A stretch of 64,000 bases of DNA from Trematomus loennbergii (lineage: Eukaryota; Chordata; Actinopteri; Perciformes; Nototheniidae): positions 1 through 64,000 of the forward strand of contig JAAOOA010001150.1 of assembly GCA_012861695.1 (NCBI GenBank), written 5' to 3'. The notes under the pieces are model-generated. The model searched no databases and had not been told where the DNA came from. It saw nothing but the letters and a program-made list of their open reading frames with translations. The position numbers and the translations under genes were made by a program. Below, piece by piece: positions 57,465 through 64,000 of this stretch; within the stretch, counting starts at the first letter, position 1; every line of letters starts with the position of its first letter.

Positions 57465-57590
57465 AGTGTAGTGTGTAGTGTAGTGTAGTGTAATGTAATG
57501 TAGTGTAGTGAGTGTGCAGTGTGTCCTCACATGTAGAGCTGTGAGCAGTGTGTAGTGTGCAATGTGTAGTGTGTAGTGTAGATGTAATAG
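57465..57590. repeat. GTGTA-type simple repeat
   Basis: Degenerate GTGTAGT pentamer/heptamer repeats. Confidence 0.8.
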
Positions 57591-57752
57591 ATTGTTTTAA
57601 TTGAAGAAAGTAAATTCATGTTTTCTTGTGATAAAATATGTAATGTGGTTTAAAAGATCATAGATTACATTAGACACAAAGATTACATTAGACACGCAAA
57701 GATTGTATGGTATACAAAAAATGAATAATGCAGTTAAAAGGTGTAAAAGGAT

Positions 57753-58572
57753 TTAACCCTTTAACAGCCAACGCCACCATTTGGTAGAGCACATTTTGTG
57801 TCTTAATATCTTGTTGAAAAATAAAATAAAAAAGTTTAACTCCATCTGATTCAGCCAGCTCTACCCTTTGGTTGACATGTTATGCACAAAACAACCTCTA
57901 GATGTCACTGTGGTTCGAACAGAATGCCCTTCAGCTAGCTTCCACTGAGAAAGTTGGCATGCTAAAAATCACTGCTGACGAAATCACTCTTTTGGGTCAA
58001 CTTTTTTAAGATAACCATATCATTTTTGACATATTTTAGTGTCAGAGCACTGACTGAACATAATTAGATAACTTGATGCACAAAAAAAGTTTTAACAAGG
58101 GTGTAATTCATTTTTGAAAATATGCTCAACCAATCAATCGGTCTAATTGGCTTTTTATGGTAAACTAGCAATATGACTTTTTCAGAGTTTCAGAGATGTT
58201 TTCCAATAAAATATGGTAAATAAATAGCTAGATTCATGGTAATATTACTAAATCGAGTATTGCCTTATGAGTCTCAGAGTGAAAGAGTGATAATAATTTA
58301 TATAGCCCCTTTCATGCATGGCATACAGCCCAAAATTGCACACAGATGAGCAATTTAGGCCAACACAGGATATAGACATTTGCTGTTAGGCCAGTGGTTT
58401 CTTGTTAGGCCAATTCAGCATATACAGTAAGATGAGCAAATCTTTTTTCTATTATGAAAAACACTTAACATTACTTTTTTCCTTTTTTACAATTATAATT
58501 TATAATCTTTTATGAATATATCTGGTTGTATATATTGCTCATTTTCCCTTGGTCTGGTAGTTAAAGGGTTGA
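57753..58572. mobile_element. Possible TTAA-type MITE with TTAACCCTTTAAC ends
   Basis: The left end TTAACCCTTTAACAGCC and right end GGTAGTTAAAGGGTTGA are inverted. The left border is TTAA and the right is TTGA, one change away. The 820-bp interior is non-coding. It is a different family from copies A-C. Confidence 0.5.
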
Positions 58573-59106
58573 ATACTAAAATGTGAAGGTAACTAATGCT
58601 TACGTTTTGACATGCTCAATATAAAATGTCAATCTTTGATCCACTTAAATGTCTGATCTAGGATCCTGAGATCCATTGCTTTTGTCTGTCTCCACCAACA
58701 CATTTGGGGTCCGCGGTTAGGGTTAGGGCAGAGCCGTTTATTGAGAGTTGCGACAACGGAAGTCCAAAATCAGGGGTCCTGCAGGTTTCACCAACTCAAA
58801 TTTAAAGGTCCCATGACATGCTTTTCCGGTTATTACCCGTCCCCTTGTGTGTTATGTAGCTTTTTATGCATGTAAACGGTCTGCAAAGTCACAAACCCTC
58901 AAAGTACACCCTGTAGTGAGTAAAACTCTAACACAGAAAATACCTGTCTATGCCGCCCCAGAACACCTCGTTGGAGATATTTCTTTTTCCATTTTTTCTT
59001 CCTGGTCATAGTGACATAATGCTGCGGAGCTCCGCACACACTTCACTCAGCCTTATCTTTTCTCAGCCGCGGAGCTCCGTACACATAGTAGTATACACGT
59101 AGTGAT
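58573..59106. other. Mixed repeat fragments
   Basis: 58771-58805 is a fragment of the CAGGGTTCCTGCAGG element (compare 2007). It runs at TTTAAAGGTCCCATGACATG into a second common fish MITE type (about 58803-59090) whose right end was not found. Confidence 0.5.
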
Positions 59107-59990
59107 GTTAAGATTCACCGATTCGCATCGGTGCACCGGCATAAACGTTCAAGATGCGAGTGCACCGGTTGAAAGAGTGCACATCGACTACAGTTTGGGT
59201 TGAACTCGAGATACATCGATTGTAGCGTCTCTTTGCATCGGTAAAAACAGATTAATTCATATATATTAATATTATCCACTCATCCACTTGTCAGCACTCT
59301 GCAGAGACGATCTTTGCTTCGCTACTACGGAGCCCGAGAGCCGAGTCACAGTTATCAACAAACATGGAAGTCGAGAAGAAAGAAATACACACCGAAAAAT
59401 AAATATAAATCAAACGTTTGGCAACACTTTGGATTTTTCAAACAAGACAGAGAACTTGACAAATCACAAGCAATTTGCAAACGATGCTGTGCCGCTATAA
59501 AGTACACGAGTAGCACAAATTTAGCGATGCACCTAAAGAGGCGACACGGGGTGATAGTACGTCTGCGGCTGCCTCACCATCCTCCTCGGATTCAGCTGAA
59601 GCCAACCCGGCTATCCCTGGCGGCAGCAAGACTGGTGAGCAGCGTATCGCAACTTTTTTTCACGCTCCGTGGCTAACAGTTCTACCCGTTCCAAGGCAAT
59701 AACTGACGCCATCGCCTTCTTTATCTGTAAAGATATCCAGAAGTACAGTGTCACGGAGAATGAGGGCTTCCAACACCTCCTCCACATTTTGGAGCTCAGG
59801 TACCATGTACAATTAGAAGGTTCTTTACCGAGAAACAAATCCCTGCTCTGTATGAGAAAGTGAGAAGAGAGTTAGTTGACTCGCTGAGCAATGCCCAAAG
59901 AGTTGCAATTACAGTTGATGGCTGGACGCTTGCGCCACTGACTCATATGTCACAGTCACGGCACACTATGGTCAGTGTATGTTTTGGTCA
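59107..59990 (+). pseudogene. ZBED-like hAT transposase, N-terminal part
   Basis: The element appears to start near GTGATGTTAAGATTCACCG. A BED zinc finger is read at about 59400-59550: SNVWQHFGFFKQ, ICKRCCAAIKYTSSTNLAM, HLKRRHG (C-x2-C and H-x4-H spacing). After a frameshift it reads AITDAIAFFICKDIQKYSVT and, after another, YEKVRRELVDSLSNAQRVAI and TVDGWTLAPLTHMSQSR. T-V-D-G-W is the hAT catalytic-region motif. Everything beyond about 59990 is lost. At least two frameshifts make it a relic. Confidence 0.7.
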
Positions 59991-60359
59991 TTGGATTTTC
60001 TTTTCACAAATGGATATTCAAAAACAAAAAAACCACTGGATATTTAATTTTTGTTTTAAAATAGAAAAACCAATATTGAAATACAAGGCGTTTTTCTTTA
60101 TCATGGTCAAAAAGGGATTTACTAAACTTAAAAAACGGGATGGTTTTCATTTTCTACTTCTCAAAACAAAAATAAAATCACTAGAAAACAGAAACGAAAA
60201 AACTACAGTTTTTTCATAATCTGCTACCGGAAGTTACCTTACAAAATAAGAACGCAGATGAGGTCAGAATCCGTGTATCTACGGTCCATTTGTTTTTCTT
60301 TATTAAACAAGTAAACGGAAGAGTGTCTGCGAGGAGTTTTTGCTTTTTAACTTTTTACC
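59991..60359. other. AT-rich sequence after the transposase relic
   Basis: Long AAAAC-rich text with no recognised domain; possibly the remains of an intron or the end of the hAT. Confidence 0.3.
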
Positions 60360-60362
60360 TTA

Positions 60363-60936
60363 CGGACCGTCTACACAGCAGCGTTAAAAAAATCTTGAAA
60401 TGCTTCTGCCTATTCACTTTGAATGGGGTGACGTCACTTTCCCTCACTTTTCGCCGAACTGCATTGTGGGCAGGCGAGCGGAGATTTTCAGGATTTTCAG
60501 GATTCAAAGTTGAACAATGTTCAACTTTTGAGGCTGAGGTGGAAGCGTCAGCCAACAAATCCCGTGTACGCAAATCTGACAGTTCAAGCTCTAGCCAATC
60601 AAACGGCGTGTATGCTGGAGAGACATACCGCAGGTCATTTCCTCATATTCCAAAAAATGGAGGAGAAATTAGCGGTAGGGAATCACCCGGTGCTTTATGA
60701 CCAGTCCCTATTTACCTACCGGGATATAAACCGGAGGAGCCAGGCATGGAGGGAGGTGGCAGAGACAGTGGTATGTTTTCGCCTGTTTGGGGAGTTTATA
60801 TCCAGTTTACTTCAAACTTTTTTGCTTCGTATGTCGCGGGCGGGAGATTCATGTGATTGGTTGTTCGCAAAAAATCCCCAAGCTTCAGATACGCCCACCT
60901 CCAAGTTTTTTTTAACGCTGCTGTGTAGACGGTCCG
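60363..60936 (+). mobile_element. Harbinger-like element W2
   Basis: The ends CGGACCGTCTACACAGCAGC and GCTGCTGTGTAGACGGTCCG are exact inverted repeats flanked by TTA (60360-60362 and 60937-60939), the classic TWA target of PIF/Harbinger. The interior matches W1. The + strand reads MEEKLAVGNHPVLYDQSLF and TYRDINRRSQAWREVAETVV, a MADF-like start, before losing homology. Confidence 0.85.
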
Positions 60937-60939
60937 TTA

Positions 60940-61820
60940 GCCCAATCCCAAACCACGCCCTACACACTCCCCCTCCGTGACGGAGTGAACTCCGTGGAGT
61001 GACGGCCCCTACACACGGCGGCGTGCGTTGACGCTTCAACGCTTCTGCCCATTCACTTTGAATGGGGTGACGTCACGATTCGCCGAACTGCATTGTGGGA
61101 GCAAAGCGTAGCTTTTCTCGCGGTGCTCGCTGCAAAAGCAGAGCAATGTTCTACTTTTGAAGCTGAGGCGGAGGCGTCAGCCAATCAAATCCCGCGTATG
61201 CAAATCTGCCAGTACAAGCGCTAGCCAATCAAACCGCATGTATGCTGGGAGAGCCAGACCGCAGTTCATTTCCTCATATGCCAAAAAATGGAGGAGAAAA
61301 TAATCGTAGCGGTAGGGAATCACCTGGTGCTTTATGATCAGTCCCTGTTCACCTACCGGGATACAAACCGGAGGAGCCAGGCATGGAGGGAGGTGGCAGA
61401 GACAGTGGGTGAAACTGGTAGGTTTTCGCCTGTTTGGGGAGTTTATATCCAGTGTACTTCGTTTGAATGGACAGCTAGCAGGCATAGACAGTATTTAGCC
61501 AGCATGGAATGTTGCGTAAAATAGCACCATAGACATTAATGTCATAAATGTTCATCATATAAAGTGTGACATGTAAAACCTTTTATGCAATTGACAGGAG
61601 AGATTCATGTGATTGGTTGTTGGTCGCGTTGCTCGCGTAAACTCCCCAAGCTCAAGACACGCCCACCGCCAAGCGGCAACGCACGCCGCCGTGTGTAGGC
61701 GGCGTGACACTCGCAGCTCAACGAGGCTCCCTCCTGTCAGATGGAGGGAGTAAATAGAGCGGCTAGCTTTGGGACAAACTCCCCTCTCTCCGGCAGAAAC
61801 AGGAAATGCCGTAACTGTAT
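60940..61820. repeat. MITE U, copy 2, split by W3
   Basis: 60940-61002 (GCCCAATCCCAAACCACGCC, GTGACGGAGTGAACTCCG) and 61708-61820 (ACTCGCAGCTCAACGAGGC, GACAAACTCCCCTCTCTCCG) together are the inverse of U copy 1. Confidence 0.6.
61003..61704 (+). mobile_element. Harbinger-like element W3
   Basis: The ends CGGCCCCTACACACGGCGGC and GCCGCCGTGTGTAGGCGGCG are inverted and flanked by TGA (61000-61002 and 61705-61707). The interior is related to W1/W2, with MEEKIIVAVGNHLVLYDQSL and YRDTNRRSQAWREVAETVGE readable on the + strand from 61288. The ends differ from those of W1/W2, so it is another subfamily. Confidence 0.8.
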
Positions 61821-62206
61821 GTAACAACGGTTTCAGATCAGCATCTCTTAGACAAAAAATTCAAATGAATAACTAAAATAAAACTCCAAACATCTTTAAT
61901 TGTGTTACTTTTTTGTAAAGCTCTTTTATTTTTAAACCTGATTTTTATAAGCTTCTTAGTTTTTGCAACAGTCTGTAAATATACACAACTTTATAATGAT
62001 GATTCGTGTTCACCAACACGATTTTTGCATTTTTTTCATGTCACACAGAACGATTTTAAAAGCAATGTATTTCTATTGGTAGTATATTTCGTGCCTGCAC
62101 CACGTCTTTTTGTCCGGTCGGGTCTTGGAATACCAGAAGCTGTGTGGTTCATAAAAACATTTTCTTACTCAATATCTTACCCTAAGCCTAACCCTTTTAT
62201 TTTAAA
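61821..62206. other. AT-rich repeat-like sequence
   Basis: 62035-62095 is the inverse of 32047-32092. 62195-62240 resembles 6335-6385. No gene was recognised. Confidence 0.4.
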
Positions 62207-63562
62207 TTGTATAATGTCGGAATTTTTTTGCCGTCCGCAAAAATTAATCACCTCTTGCCTTTGACCAGTATAGTGTTATCAACAGCTCCCGGAAATGTAT
62301 CACCTAATATTACACTAGATAGTAATTTAGAATGCTGTTCACCCATAAACCTTGAACAATTGAATTCAATGATTCTTTCTTCTAAACCATCAACGTGTAT
62401 CTTAGACCCGATTCCAACTAAGCTGTTAAAGGAAGTTCTTCCATTAATTAACACTTCTTTATTCAATATTATGAATATGTCTTTATTATCAGGCTATGTT
62501 CCACAATCATTTAAAGTAGCAGTGATAAAACCTCTTCTTAAAAAGCACAACCTCGATAAAGAGGTTTTAGACAACTATAGACCTATTTCTAATCCTCTCA
62601 AAAATTCTTGAAAAATGGGGTCGCAAAACAGTTGTGTGATTACTTAAAAAAACAATGATTTATTTGAAGATTTTCAGTCTGGCTTTAGAACACATCATAG
62701 CACAGAGACAGCTCTGGTTAAAGTCACAAATGACCTTCTAATAGCCTCAGACAAAGGACTTGTCTCTATTCTTGTCTTGCTCGATCTCAGTGCTGCATTT
62801 GATACTATCGACCATGACATCCTATTGCAAAGACTAGAGCACTTTGTTGGCATACAGGGAACTGCTTTAGGCTGGTTTAGGTCCTATCTATCTGAACGCT
62901 CACAGTTTTTGTGTGTCAACGATGAATCTTCCATACAAACCAAAGTTAGCCATGGAGTGCCACAGGGCTCAGTGCATGGACCTATTTTGTTCACATTATA
63001 TATGCTTCCGTTAGGCAATATTATAAGGAATCACATTTTCATTGTTATGCAGATGATACTCAACTATATTTATCCATCAAGCCTGATGAAACCAATCATC
63101 TAAATACAATTCTGCCTCAAGGACTTAAAAACGTGGATGACCTTACATTTTTTTATGTTAAACACGGCCAAAACTTAAGTTATTGTACTCGTCCCAAAGA
63201 ATCTACAAACAAATGATCTAGTAAGACTGTGAGACCGTAAGGAATCTTGGTGTTGATCAGGATTTATCCTTTAACGCCCACATAAAATTAATCTTACGGA
63301 CCGCCTTCTTTCATCTACGCAACATTGCAAAAATCAGGCATATCTTGCCTCAAAACGATGCAGAGAAACTAGTCCATGCATTTGTTACTTCAAGGCTGGA
63401 TTATTGTGACTCTTTATTATCAGGGTGTACCAAAAAGTCAGTTAAATCGCTTCAGCTGATTCAAAATGCTGCAGCACGTGTACTGACCAGAGCTCGGAAA
63501 AGGGACCACATTACTCCTGTTTTGGCTGCCTTACACTGGCTCCCTGTAGAACACAGGATATA
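62207..63562 (+). pseudogene. LINE-4 reverse transcriptase
   Basis: Readable motifs in order: [84 protein letters not shown]. In a shifted frame at about 63036 comes [15 protein letters not shown] with the catalytic YADD. The C-terminal part is at 63345-63562. At least three frameshifts and stops are present. The usual L of QGSVLGP is H here. Confidence 0.8.
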
Positions 63563-63587
63563 ATTCTAATTCTCGCCTACAAAGCCC
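62207..63587 (+). mobile_element. LINE-4: L2-type LINE, fragmentary
   Basis: A + strand RT with several frameshifts, 5'-truncated before the RT and interrupted at 63588 by TTAA element C, at the codons for YKALN. The final motif DYCDSLLSGCTKKSVKSLQL followed by NAAARVLTRARKRDHITPVL is diagnostic of the L2 clade. Confidence 0.85.
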
Positions 63588-64000
63588 TTAACCTGTTGAG
63601 CCCTGAGCCTGTTTTTCAGGTCTCAGGCTCGAAAATGACATTCCCAGAACAAATGACCATATATTCCCTTCTAAAAGGGTTAAATTAATAATCTTTTTCT
63701 CAAAAGTAATGATAAACCTGTGAGTTGGATGTAGAAAAGTCAGAATCAATATAGATGTTTTTTATTTGAAAGAAAATTCAGATTGAACATAGTAAAGAAC
63801 TGTAAATGATCGTTTTTACTTATAGTGAAAACTACCCTTGGATGATGGTAAGGTAGACTAAAAGCTTTAGGAATCCAAAGTACAACATATAAGTACCCTG
63901 TATCAAGATTGATGCAAAACAAGTGACAATTGACCTTTTTAGAGAGGTTTAGCAAAAAAACTCTACCTCTGAGGTGATTTGGGTGGAAATGGGGGTTTTA
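63588..64000. mobile_element. TTAA-type element, copy C (cut by window end)
   Basis: It starts TTAACCTGTTGAGCCCTGAG at 63588 inside LINE-4 and follows copies A and B through TCAGGTCTCAGGCTCGAAA to the end of the window. Its right end is outside. Confidence 0.75.

Overview
The window looks like a transposon-dense stretch of a teleost fish genome. The evidence is the repeat repertoire (DIRS, L2/CR1-like and L1/Tx1-like LINEs, very many hAT elements, Harbinger-like MITEs, TTAA elements, long GT/CA microsatellites) and an intron-containing fish-type HECT gene. No bacterial gene organisation, rRNA, tRNA or CRISPR array was seen. Most open reading frames are transposon-derived or antisense shadows. 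All boundaries were read by eye, so coordinates may be off by a few bases.

Layout. 1-8630: dispersed repeats, including a TIR element holding a microsatellite-embedded hAT MITE (2007-3479), a complete non-autonomous hAT (4502-5664, 8-bp TSD) and the start of another hAT with a transposase exon (5723-6200). 8726-19097: a G2E3-like HECT-domain gene on the + strand, about ten exons. One of its exons is split by a DIRS retrotransposon (12040-16203) and, ten bases later, by a 5'-truncated LINE (16206-18810); the terminal HECT exon lies beyond at 18877-19097. A convergent exon pair follows on the - strand. 20271-25790: a second LINE and hAT transposase relics.

25790-32046: a second, decayed DIRS whose gag is split by a 4.85-kb block (26665-31517) bounded by CAGGGATGCAAAC inverted ends. 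That block contains a hAT (27992-30547), which itself contains another hAT (28557-30109). An inverted relative of the block at 53915-56415 lacks the two inner hATs and so serves as an empty-site control.

32240-37524: a hAT split by an unusual element (32385-37091) with about 1-kb inverted arms and a 6-bp target duplication; one arm carries a further hAT and a solo LTR, both verified by an empty site in the other arm. 37530-42340: an L1/Tx1-like LINE with a CCHC ORF1, then another LINE split by a hAT (40802-41763). 42360-46456: AACGTT-rich tandem and inverted repeats with LTR-like insertions.

46460-53914: the least repetitive part, possibly host gene flank or 3' UTR, with one candidate terminal exon on the - strand (52997-53093). 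It also carries a hAT with a nested Harbinger-like element (48304-49423) and a TTAA element (51725-52900). 53915-64000: the inverted block copy, a TA-flanked element, a ZBED-like hAT, two more Harbinger-like copies, an L2-type LINE and the start of a third TTAA element. The window is best read as a stratigraphy of nested insertions; several can be ordered in time because paired copies preserve the uninserted sites.
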